Below the pieces are notes generated by a model. The model was given only the letters and a program-made list of their open reading frames with translations, searched no databases and was not told where the DNA came from. Made by a program: the position numbers and the translations under genes. A stretch of 19,150 nt of DNA from Methanobrevibacter ruminantium (GTDB lineage Archaea; Methanobacteriota; Methanobacteria; Methanobacteriales; Methanobacteriaceae), in assembly GCA_004553595.1 (NCBI GenBank), contig SFKZ01000025.1, positions 1-19,150 of the forward strand, written 5' to 3'. Numbering within the stretch: the first letter of the stretch is position 1; the number at the start of each line of letters is the position of its first letter. This document shows, piece after piece, positions 1 to 5,933 of this stretch.

Positions 1-56
1 TATTCTGCCAAAACCTTTACTCTCAAGTCAATTGGATAAGGAATTGTAACTCCCAT
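1..56 (-). CDS. Transposase OrfA of IS3-like element, N-terminal fragment
   Basis: Only the first 18 codons are in the window; the gene runs off the left edge. The visible residues begin MGVTIPYPIDLRVKVL, which resembles the start of the helix-turn-helix OrfA proteins that bind IS ends. The ATG at 56-54 is preceded by GGAGG at 64-68 with seven bases between, a near-ideal ribosome binding site. It lies about 43 bases inside the element tip, as expected for the first gene of an IS3-type element. The second ORF (DDE integrase) would lie outside the window. Identity is based on so few residues that it depends largely on the terminal repeat beside it. Confidence 0.5.
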   Translation of the reverse strand, partial: MGVTIPYPIDLRVKVLAE

Positions 57-64
57 TTTCTAAC

Positions 65-91
65 CTCCAAAAAGTGTCTAACTTTTTGGGG
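65..91 (-). promoter_or_regulatory. Hairpin covering the transposase ribosome binding site
   Basis: CCAAAAAGT at 67-75 and ACTTTTTGG at 81-89 form a perfect 9-bp inverted repeat around a 5-base loop, and 65/91 and 66/90 can extend the stem. The right arm on the minus strand runs into the GGAGG ribosome binding site. A transcript entering from outside the IS would therefore fold and hide that site. This arrangement is known from other insertion elements as protection against read-through activation; here it is inferred from the fold only. Confidence 0.45.
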
Positions 92-100
92 TCAGTTCAT

Positions 101-165
101 TCGTTGCGGCCTACCCTCTCTAACGGTGGCTCCGCCCCCGTAACGCCCCTGCAGCATCAGACCTC
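101..165. repeat. GC-rich patch with a short hairpin next to the IS end
   Basis: This stretch is strikingly GC-rich inside an otherwise AT-rich window. At its centre ACGGTGGC (123-130) and GCCCCCGT (134-141) pair around the loop TCC, with one mismatch in eight. It sits about 45 bases past the stop codon of the metallo-hydrolase gene and directly outside the insertion element. It has no U-tract on either strand, so it is a poor intrinsic terminator. It looks more like one copy of a dispersed intergenic repeat, or a scar of an older element, but only one copy is visible here. Confidence 0.35.
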
Positions 166-185
166 TTTAGAAAACAACTTCCTTT

Positions 186-1469
186 TCAGACTTGGTCTTT
201 ATACCAAATTGCCTCATCTGTACTTAAATTAATTTCTAAAAACTCTTTTTCATCACCATTATTATCTTTTTCAGTATAATAAAGATTCTTAAAACTACTT
301 ATTACCTTAGGGCAATAAATACCAGAATAAGCCCCGTCACGCCCCATAAGAACTGCATACACATCTTTAGATAAACAATCTGATAAATCATTTATTTGTT
401 TATTTTTCCCACATACAGTTCTTTCAAATCCCGTAATACTTCCGTGATGTGAAATTGCAAAATAGTCAATATTTGAAGTGCAAATATCACACGGACATAT
501 TTTATCCCAACCTTGCATTTCTAAATCTCCCGGAAACAGCAATTTCTTTCCGGCAAGTTCAAATAAAGAAACAAAAGAAGCATTGTTGGGGTTAGGCTCA
601 ACTATCTTATCCTTTATAGGAATTGATGGTGCATTAAAAGGTTTCTTAACAATTATCTTTGAAGGATGAATAATCTCAAATAAAGAATTTGAATTATTCT
701 TAATAGGTTCAAAAATCTTACATCCCATATTTATAATTTTGTTCAGAACTCTTGTATAAAGAATTCCTTGAAAACTATAATGCTCGTTTAAATAAAAAAC
801 AGTTGAAGAATCTATAAAGTTGTTTTTTATAAGATATTCAACTCCAGAATAATGATCATAATGAGGATGTGTAAGCAAGAAAAAATCTATATGAAAAAAA
901 GATAGAGCGAATTTTTTTTTGATGTGTTTTATACACGAATCTAAATTCGAGGTATACCATCTAGGTCCTGTTATGTCAAAAATTGAACAGTCAATAAAAA
1001 TAATTTTGCCTTTATTATATATAATGGTACAATTTCCATGGCCTACATTTATATGATAACTAAAAACATCACTAACACTTTCAATATTTTCAGGTATTTT
1101 TGTTAACTTTGCTAAATACTCTTTTGGATTTGTATTGTACTCTTTATTATACTCAATTAAAGATACCCGTACCTGTGTATTAAAACCAATCAATCGCCTA
1201 GAATCTTGTTCATTATTTGCAGAAACATATCTTTCCCTATTGTTTTTCTTTACAAAACCTGTATAAAGTCCAGGAGAGATATTAGAATAATCTAATTCTT
1301 TTGTTACAGAAAGATATTTTTCAGGATTTATTTCTTTATCAAAATTTACACTATCAATCGATTCTGAATAATCTTTCAAATACTTTGCTGCATCAAATAA
1401 TACCAGTTTAATTTTATTTTTCGGAAGATTAATTCTGTTTTCCAGAAAAAATAAATTGTTTTCTTTCAC
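186..1469 (-). CDS. ComEC-type metallo-beta-lactamase-fold hydrolase with N-terminal extension
   Basis: The 427-residue protein has a metallo-beta-lactamase core from about residue 138. Visible motifs are HINVGHGNCTIIY, FID (158-160), the metal-binding HPHYDH (H201, H203, D205, H206), NNASFVSLFELAGKKLLFPGD ending at D315, and ISHHG (339-343). These are the hallmarks of the ComEC/Rec2-like soluble subfamily, whose members probably act on nucleic acid or another phosphoester. Residues 1-135 match nothing I recognise. A C-x-C-x2-C cluster (C325, C327, C330) lies between the PGD and SHHG motifs and is unusual. There is no signal peptide or membrane segment, unlike ComEC itself. It starts at GTG behind TAGGATT. 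It is the last gene of a four-gene minus-strand locus and has its own likely promoter at 1500-1528. The fold is secure, the substrate unknown. A role in defence or competition is a guess from context. Confidence 0.8.
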   Translation of the reverse strand: MKENNLFFLENRINLPKNKIKLVLFDAAKYLKDYSESIDSVNFDKEINPEKYLSVTKELDYSNISPGLYTGFVKKNNRERYVSANNEQDSRRLIGFNTQVRVSLIEYNKEYNTNPKEYLAKLTKIPENIESVSDVFSYHINVGHGNCTIIYNKGKIIFIDCSIFDITGPRWYTSNLDSCIKHIKKKFALSFFHIDFFLLTHPHYDHYSGVEYLIKNNFIDSSTVFYLNEHYSFQGILYTRVLNKIINMGCKIFEPIKNNSNSLFEIIHPSKIIVKKPFNAPSIPIKDKIVEPNPNNASFVSLFELAGKKLLFPGDLEMQGWDKICPCDICTSNIDYFAISHHGSITGFERTVCGKNKQINDLSDCLSKDVYAVLMGRDGAYSGIYCPKVISSFKNLYYTEKDNNGDEKEFLEINLSTDEAIWYKDQV

Positions 1470-1499
1470 TTTTTTAATCCTAATTTATAAATATTTTTT

Positions 1500-1528
1500 A
1501 ATATATTATTAAATTGACAAAAATACAA
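1500..1528 (-). promoter_or_regulatory. Predicted promoter of the metallo-hydrolase gene
   Basis: On the minus strand TTGTAT (1528-1523) and TATATT (1505-1500) are separated by exactly 17 bases. The -10 has one mismatch to consensus and the -35 three. Transcription would start about 25-30 bases before the GTG start at 1469. The -35 region overlaps that of the plus-strand promoter at 1514-1542, so the two would compete for RNA polymerase. Confidence 0.4.
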
Positions 1529-1542
1529 TTCAAGACTATATT
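1514..1542 (+). promoter_or_regulatory. Strong sigma-70-type promoter, plus strand
   Basis: TTGACA (1514-1519) is a perfect -35 and TATATT (1537-1542) a one-mismatch -10, with a 17-base spacer. This is the best promoter match I found in the window. No plus-strand protein gene follows. Instead, a hairpin with a U-tract ends at 1613, so the promoter would make an RNA of about 65 bases. Confidence 0.55.
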
Positions 1543-1548
1543 AACTAT

Positions 1549-1613
1549 AGAGTGATTCATCTACCAAGCGTAGAAGGAATTAAGGGGTCGAGCAACAATC
1601 GACGCCCTTTTTT
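1549..1613 (+). ncRNA. Candidate small RNA, about 65 nt, between two genes of the accessory locus
   Basis: The element is defined by a consensus promoter upstream and an intrinsic terminator at its 3' end. It has two stem-loops. The first, TCTAC-CAAGC-GTAGA at about 1560-1574, has a 5-bp stem. The second is the 10-bp terminator stem at 1582-1609. It lies divergent to the metallo-hydrolase gene and points toward the 3' end of the membrane-protein gene. An AGAAGGAATT sequence between the hairpins could be a ribosome binding site or simply a purine-rich linker. An alternative is a tiny leader-type ORF beginning GTG at 1552 and ending TAA near 1617, which I find less convincing. Family unknown. 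Confidence 0.4.
1582..1613 (+). terminator. Intrinsic terminator of the candidate small RNA
   Basis: AAGGGGTCGA (1582-1591) pairs with TCGACGCCCTT (1599-1609) through ten base pairs with one bulged G (1604), around the loop GCAACAA. Six T residues follow at 1608-1613. On the minus strand the same stem is followed only by CTTAATTCC. It might therefore also weakly end transcripts of the membrane-protein gene, but it works best on the plus strand. Confidence 0.65.
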
Positions 1614-1627
1614 ATAAATTACACTCC

Positions 1628-1701
1628 ATAAAAAGTAGTTTTTATCTGTTGTTGCTAATACAGTGCTATAAAATGCTTTATATATTTTTTTGTGCAAAAA
1701 A
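1628..1701. repeat. Run of three small AT-rich inverted repeats
   Basis: Three short perfect inverted repeats follow one another: ATAAAAA/TTTTTAT (1628-1645, loop GTAG), TATAAA/TTTATA (1667-1682, loop ATGC) and TTTTTT/AAAAAA (1686-1701, loop GTGC). Each has a 4-base loop. They lie in the 3' region of the membrane-protein gene on the minus strand and downstream of the candidate small RNA on the plus strand. Such repeats arise easily in AT-rich DNA, so function is uncertain. Confidence 0.3.
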
Positions 1702-1735
1702 TTGAAAAAAATATTGCATAAAAGACATTGTTTTT

Positions 1736-2758
1736 TTACTTCTCAATTCCGTTTGCTCGATAATCTAATTCATCTTCTATAACTTCACTGGTTAGTTCAT
1801 CTGTTTTAGTCTTTTCAGAATCTACACAATCTTTAATAGCATAAGATTTTATTTCATCTATAAAGTATTGTGACAATTTATTCTCTTCTTCAATAATATA
1901 GATATACTTATTATTACTATGTATTATTGTACCAGTTACTATTTCCCCTGTATCTAGTATAAGAGTATTATATTTATAATACCCACCGCCTAAATTACTT
2001 GAAATATAAGGATAAACTTTTGTCGAATAGTTTATCAATGTTATCATAAAAATTATGATAACACTAAAACCAGCTAGATAATTATCAAACTTTATTAGTT
2101 TTAAATTTTGCCTAACTAGTGAAATCTTATTTTTTAATGGATTTTCTCTAAATAAAATAAATATTGAAAAAAAAGAAAAAGCAACACTTGACCATAAGTA
2201 CATTTCACCAATTTCCTTAAACACTTTATCTTTAAGCAAATACAACTGCGCTATATATGTAGAAATAAATTCAACTACAACAACCACAGAAAAAAGTGTT
2301 TTTTGCTTTTTATTTTTTGACTCCCAATGAAGAATGTAGTTACACCGTGATATTATTACCAGGAACATAAGCATAGATAAAAACGCAGAAGATCTGGCAA
2401 TATCATATTTCCAATCTGAATAAATTCTTCTCAAGTTTCCTGAACAACCTGAAGAAGCATATACTAAAAGAGAAAATAAAAATGGTTTAAGAAAAACATC
2501 AACGCCCATAAAAATAACTGCTTCTAATTCATCTTTATATTCTTCTTTGCCTATATAAATACATATCAGAAAAAAGAAAAATACAAATTGAAAAGCAGCA
2601 ACAAAACCTACAAAAACCGTTTTTGAATCAAATAAAGCAACATCAATTATTCCGTATTGATTCAAATAAATATTAAGTATAAATGAACCAATTGCTATAA
2701 AACATACAGGAATTAAATACAAAAACTGAAAAAAATGTTCCTTAAAATATTCTTTCAT
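1736..2758 (-). CDS. Uncharacterised membrane protein, about seven segments, with C-terminal soluble domain
   Basis: I do not recognise this 340-residue protein. Hydrophobic stretches lie at about 11-32, 47-69, 81-101, 123-142, 154-175, 187-203 and 227-246, suggesting seven membrane segments. Residues 255-310 look like a small beta-barrel (GEIVTGTIIHSNNKYIYIIEE), of the kind that senses or binds a partner. An acidic, lysine-dotted tail ends the protein. If there are really seven segments, the N-terminus and the C-terminal domain are on opposite faces of the membrane. The ATG is preceded by AGAGAAG. It follows the 442-residue gene after 90 bases and precedes the metallo-hydrolase gene by 266. 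Pairing with a soluble hydrolase suggests an anchor, pore or exporter role, which is inference only. Confidence 0.6.
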   Translation of the reverse strand: MKEYFKEHFFQFLYLIPVCFIAIGSFILNIYLNQYGIIDVALFDSKTVFVGFVAAFQFVFFFFLICIYIGKEEYKDELEAVIFMGVDVFLKPFLFSLLVYASSGCSGNLRRIYSDWKYDIARSSAFLSMLMFLVIISRCNYILHWESKNKKQKTLFSVVVVVEFISTYIAQLYLLKDKVFKEIGEMYLWSSVAFSFFSIFILFRENPLKNKISLVRQNLKLIKFDNYLAGFSVIIIFMITLINYSTKVYPYISSNLGGGYYKYNTLILDTGEIVTGTIIHSNNKYIYIIEEENKLSQYFIDEIKSYAIKDCVDSEKTKTDELTSEVIEDELDYRANGIEK

Positions 2759-2800
2759 TTTTCTTCTCTATTGTTTCATATTTTTCTCAATTATCGACCT

Positions 2801-2818
2801 TTTAGAAAGCATTCTAAA
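2801..2818 (-). repeat. Perfect 7-bp inverted repeat in the gap before the membrane-protein gene
   Basis: TTTAGAA (2801-2807) and TTCTAAA (2812-2818) flank a four-base centre. No U-tract follows on either strand, so it is not an intrinsic terminator. It lies between the 442-residue gene and the membrane-protein gene, where it could be an operator or RNA-processing site, or chance. Confidence 0.25.
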
Positions 2819-2848
2819 TTGAAATAATTAACTATCGTATAACTTGTG

Positions 2849-4177
2849 TTACTTCATCATCTTCTTCAAGAAATACATAGGATTAGACAATTGAGTTTTT
2901 GTGATATCATATGCATTATACAAGCCATTTATGACAGTAAGACCTGTAGTTACATTCGAAAACTGACCAGTATAATATGAATGTGCAGCGAGAACCATAT
3001 TTGTCAGGTTGTTAAAAGAAAACAGTTTTTTCATGGAATCCAATATTGTATGTGTTGATTTTATTGCATTCAGATAATCATTTTCAATCTGCTTAATTAT
3101 ATCATTATAGATTTTTTCATCATTTGCTGCCCGTAATTGATTCGAATCTTCTTTTATTTTTTTCTGAAGTTCAACGAAACTCCAATGAGCATTTTTTCTG
3201 ATTTCCATAGCTTTATCAAAATCCATCTTATCAAGACCAGGGATATTTAAATCGAAACCCAGTTTATACATATGGTCTTTTTGAGAAAGCGAAAAATTAG
3301 TACTGTAAAAGTTCTTCTGAAAGTTGTTACAAAGACAAATAGGAGAATTAAAAAACGAGCAGAGACTGTCCCTAAAAACAAAATAATCAATTTTACTTTT
3401 AATATATTTGATGATTTCTTCATTAATCCATGATTCATATTCCTTTTCATGGGGAATATAGTTACCGTCGAGTCTACCAATAACATGGTCTTTTTCAAAT
3501 TTTTCAGGGATCATTACATGATAGTGTGCAATATAAGCGCTATCACTTGTATCATCCTTAAAATCTAAAAGAATTTTGTTTGATATTTTCAAATTAGGAT
3601 TAGTTCTATTCTTCTCAAGGTTCTTTACTTCAATCTGTTTGTAAAGCCAGTCGTAAACATTCTTAGGAATACCTTCAATCGATAAATCCGGAATCTTTAT
3701 AACAGGATTAAATACCGGCTGTAACCATAAACTAAAAGGATAAAACTTAATATATCCATTTTCAACATTCACTCCGGTTGTAAGAGATTTCATATATTCC
3801 GCATATGAACTTAATTCTCCTTTAATCTCCTCATCAGAAAGGATTTCCATCCCCATGGAAATCCTTTCTACATCAGCAAACTTCATCCGTTTAATATTAT
3901 AATTGAAAATTGGATCGTCTATAAGATATGTATCCAGAAAAATACACCCATGCAGTAAATCTTCCTTTGAAGGAAGCATTCTTTTATTTGATAATGGCTG
4001 TATAAAGTTATACTCTTTGTAAACTTCTGCATTAATTTCTGTTAGATGATTCAAGATATACTTTTGATATTTTTGAATTTCCTTATCAAGTTCATCTATA
4101 GTGCGTTTTGCATAATTTGATGCAGATTCATTAAAGAGGAAACTTTCTGTTAAAAAATCAAAAGCTATATTTGACAT
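2849..4177 (-). CDS. Uncharacterised 442-residue protein of the accessory locus
   Basis: No family is recognised. The protein is soluble-looking and has no signal peptide. Its N-terminus (about 20-50) is helical and charged (AKRTIDELDKEIQKYQKY), followed by a mixed alpha/beta middle. A long charged helix runs from about 325 to 385, with coiled-coil character. The last 45 residues are more apolar, with MVLAAHSYY and GLTVINGLYNAYD. It starts at ATG 4177 behind AAGTAGGAT, only 7 bases after the stop of the 86-residue gene, so the two are almost certainly cotranscribed and translationally linked. The coupling suggests a partner or antagonist of the small protein. No nucleotide-binding, nuclease or protease motif is visible. 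Confidence 0.6.
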   Translation of the reverse strand: MSNIAFDFLTESFLFNESASNYAKRTIDELDKEIQKYQKYILNHLTEINAEVYKEYNFIQPLSNKRMLPSKEDLLHGCIFLDTYLIDDPIFNYNIKRMKFADVERISMGMEILSDEEIKGELSSYAEYMKSLTTGVNVENGYIKFYPFSLWLQPVFNPVIKIPDLSIEGIPKNVYDWLYKQIEVKNLEKNRTNPNLKISNKILLDFKDDTSDSAYIAHYHVMIPEKFEKDHVIGRLDGNYIPHEKEYESWINEEIIKYIKSKIDYFVFRDSLCSFFNSPICLCNNFQKNFYSTNFSLSQKDHMYKLGFDLNIPGLDKMDFDKAMEIRKNAHWSFVELQKKIKEDSNQLRAANDEKIYNDIIKQIENDYLNAIKSTHTILDSMKKLFSFNNLTNMVLAAHSYYTGQFSNVTTGLTVINGLYNAYDITKTQLSNPMYFLKKMMK

Positions 4178-4184
4178 ATCCTAC

Positions 4185-4445
4185 TTAATCAATTTCTCCA
4201 AATAAATCGGAAGAATCGACAAATTCAAATCCTTCATTTTGCCAATAATCAATAACCTGTTCTTTAGACCATTTTGAAATCTCAACTGTTTCACAATTAA
4301 AATATTTTCCTTCCTTTTGTTTTGCAATTACCTTATCTTCCATAGGTCTATCATCAAATAATGGACCAAGAACAGCAATTTTTTTATTTACTAAATCCTT
4401 TGCGACTCCCCACCAAGGACCACCATTCTTTTTTACGTAATTCAC
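4185..4445 (-). CDS. Small 86-residue protein, first gene of the accessory locus
   Basis: This short gene has a strong ribosome binding site (AAGGAG, seven bases before a GTG start), which argues that it is real. The product is acidic near the C-terminus (SSDLFGEID) and rich in Trp near the start (GGPWW). A segment GKYFNCETVEISKWSKEQVIDYW looks like strand-turn-helix. There is no membrane segment or signal peptide. It is the promoter-proximal gene, 7 bases before the 442-residue gene. Small acidic proteins in this position are often antidotes, immunity proteins or regulators of the next gene, but nothing in the sequence shows which. I do not recognise the family. Confidence 0.6.
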   Translation of the reverse strand: MNYVKKNGGPWWGVAKDLVNKKIAVLGPLFDDRPMEDKVIAKQKEGKYFNCETVEISKWSKEQVIDYWQNEGFEFVDSSDLFGEID

Positions 4446-4639
4446 AACAGTACTCCTTAAACAGAATTGTTAATATAATCTTTATCAGAAATAACCTATA
4501 TTTATATAAATCTAACATTTCTTCTATTGTTTATCAAATACTGCTTGACGGTTCTTTCTCATTTTGGAGGATTTCTATCAATTATAGCAATGTCTTTTTT
4601 TATTTAGCTGGAATTGGCGATTTTCGATTGCCTCTAATT

Positions 4640-4974
4640 GGTTGTTTTCATCTGTCGCTAACAACAGACTGTACGACGCTCATTGATGAACTGCTGATCC
4701 TGCAAAGTACAACAAGAAGCTTAAGTATTTTGGAAGGATACAGGTTCTTATTCTAGATGATTTTTTGATTACGCACATCAATGAAGAACGTGCATCAATT
4801 CTGTTTCAGCTGATAAAACTAAGAGAAGTCTTTGGAACTTCAACGGTTGTCACTTGTCAGTATCCTGCAGATGACTGGGGAGATTTTATGGGCGAGCAGA
4901 ATGAACCGACTCTTTCGGATGCAATCCGCAGACGACTGACTTCCGGCTTTATTCTGAACATCGAAACTGCCTAA
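4640..4974 (+). pseudogene. Remnant of an IstB-like (IS21-type) transposition ATPase
   Basis: Reading one frame from about 4640 gives NNRLYDAH, two tandem TGA stops (4684-4689), then a continuous IstB-like C-terminal half. It includes the Walker B segment QVLILDDFLITHINEE, then GTSTVVTCQYPADDWGDFMG and SDAIRRRLTSGF with the arginine typical of this AAA+ group, and ends at TAA 4974. The N-terminal half and Walker A are not visible upstream, and no IstA integrase is nearby. The protein is therefore dead: it is truncated and has in-frame stops. IstB normally helps the IstA transposase choose and bind target DNA. The residue match beyond the stops is strong; the part before them is less certain. 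It marks past IS21-type activity at the right border of the accessory locus. Confidence 0.72.
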
Positions 4975-4984
4975 TTTACCTTTT

Positions 4985-5028
4985 AGGACGCTGGATGTCC
5001 TCTTTTGAGCGCTCCAGCGTCCTTTTTT
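4985..5028 (+). terminator. Intrinsic terminator after the IstB remnant
   Basis: AGGACGCTGGA (4985-4995) and TCCAGCGTCCT (5013-5023) form a perfect 11-bp stem with a 17-base loop, followed by six T residues. The minus strand lacks a U-tract. It lies 10 bases after the remnant's stop codon and is presumably its original terminator. It now insulates the downstream glycosyltransferase from read-through. Confidence 0.8.
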
Positions 5029-5056
5029 GAACGCCTTTTGCAACTTCTTCAATATT

Positions 5057-5062
5057 TATAAT
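5057..5062 (+). promoter_or_regulatory. Possible -10 element for the plus-strand glycosyltransferase
   Basis: A perfect TATAAT lies about 72 bases before the start codon and just after the terminator, where a new promoter is needed. The nearest -35-like sequences, TTGAAC (5027-5032) and TTGCAA (5038-5043), give spacers of 24 and 13 bases, both outside the usual 16-18. It is therefore only a partial promoter match. Confidence 0.3.
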
Positions 5063-5133
5063 TATGTAGAACAACTTATCTTTTTTCATTAAAATATTAA
5101 ATAATATTAGAAGAGTTTAAGGGAGAAAAACAT

Positions 5134-5925
5134 ATGTCCAATCCAAAAGTTTCTATCATTACACCTATGTGGAAAGGAGCTGCACTTGTAGGAGCAACAA
5201 TAGAATCTGTTCTTGCACAAAACTATAGCGATTGGGAAATGATTATTGTCGATGACTGTTCGCCAGATGAAGGGGCTGGCTGTAAAGTTGTTCAATCTTA
5301 TGCAGAAAAAGACAATCGTATAAAACTGATTTCAGCAACAGTAAACAAAGGCTCAAGCGGAGCTCGTAACGAAGCCATGCGGAATGCAAAAGGACAGTTC
5401 TTCGCATTCCTTGATAGTGATGATATCTGGCATCCAGAATACCTTGCTACAATGATGAAATATATAGAAGAATCCAAAGATAAAACTGTTGCTATATACT
5501 TTTCTTCATATCGTCGTATGAACAGCAAATGTGATGCAGAATTATTGAATCCGTATATTTTTGAAGGAAAGAGGTCTTATAAACAACTGTTACGTCATTG
5601 TCCAATTTTCCCATCTGCTGCAATTGTAGATACAAGCAAACTCTCTGAAAAAGTTTTTTTCAATGAGAAACTAAAAGCGCTACGCGATGATTATGCTTAC
5701 TGGCTTGAAATAATGAAAAACGGGCTTTGTGCTTTAGGTTATAAAGATGTTCTTGTTGATTACCGTATGCGTGAAGACAGCATGACCGCCAGCAAGACAA
5801 AGATGATTAAACCACAGTGGAATATTTATAGAAAGGTTCTAAAAATTAATCTTATTACAAGTATCTGGTATTTATTATGCTGGGGATTAAATGGATTAAA
5901 AAAATATAAAACAGGAAAGAAATAA
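5134..5925 (+). CDS. Family 2 glycosyltransferase
   Basis: The 263-residue protein has a complete GT2 (GT-A) fold. It opens with KVSIITPMWKGA, followed by the nucleotide-binding VDDCSPD (39-45) and the metal-binding LDSDDIW (93-99). RDDYAYWL (184-191) fits the acceptor/catalytic region of bacterial polysaccharide transferases. The last 30 residues are hydrophobic then basic, suggesting membrane association. It would transfer one sugar from a nucleotide sugar to a lipid-linked glycan at the inner face of the membrane. The ATG has GGGAGA seven bases before it. It faces the polysaccharide operon, ending 8 bases from the activase gene, and is likely part of the same pathway. Two sampled 60-base stretches are 38-43% GC, higher than the radical-enzyme gene. 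Donor and linkage cannot be read from sequence. Confidence 0.88.
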   Translation: MSNPKVSIITPMWKGAALVGATIESVLAQNYSDWEMIIVDDCSPDEGAGCKVVQSYAEKDNRIKLISATVNKGSSGARNEAMRNAKGQFFAFLDSDDIWHPEYLATMMKYIEESKDKTVAIYFSSYRRMNSKCDAELLNPYIFEGKRSYKQLLRHCPIFPSAAIVDTSKLSEKVFFNEKLKALRDDYAYWLEIMKNGLCALGYKDVLVDYRMREDSMTASKTKMIKPQWNIYRKVLKINLITSIWYLLCWGLNGLKKYKTGKK

Positions 5926-5933
5926 TAAAACTC

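Larger units (their letters stand above)
1..99 (-). mobile_element. End of an IS3-family-like insertion sequence
   Basis: Read on the minus strand, the element appears to begin at base 99 with TGAACTGACCCC followed by AAAAAGTTAGACA. That style of terminal repeat is familiar from IS3-family (IS150-like) elements. A ribosome binding site and the start of a transposase gene follow directly. The rest of the element lies beyond the left edge, so the other terminal repeat and any target duplication cannot be seen. Assignment rests on the tip sequence and the short start of the first ORF. The IS3 family is likely; the exact element is unknown. Confidence 0.6.

Noticed and set aside
101..165. Integron attC recombination site
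   Set aside because: The GC-rich hairpin recalled cassette sites, but the paired RYYYAAC and GTTRRRY core boxes are not in the right order or spacing, and no integrase or repeated site is visible.
1552..1617. Tiny protein gene starting at GTG 1552
   Set aside because: It runs through the terminator stem, has no ribosome binding site after the predicted transcription start, and no recognisable product; a small RNA explains the interval better.
1628..1701. CRISPR array or direct-repeat cluster
   Set aside because: The units are short inverted repeats of different sequence with no constant repeat or spacer length.
3247..3498. Minus-strand frame of 83 codons
   Set aside because: It is an out-of-frame shadow within the 442-residue gene, without its own ribosome binding site.
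186..4445. Known ABC-three-component or other named defence system
   Set aside because: A metallo-hydrolase would fit such systems, but there is no SMC-like or other ATPase in the locus and the partner proteins are unrecognised.
4361..4756. Plus-strand open frame of 131 codons upstream of the IstB remnant
   Set aside because: It overlaps the 86-residue gene and the operon leader, has no ribosome binding site, and the IstB similarity is in another frame.
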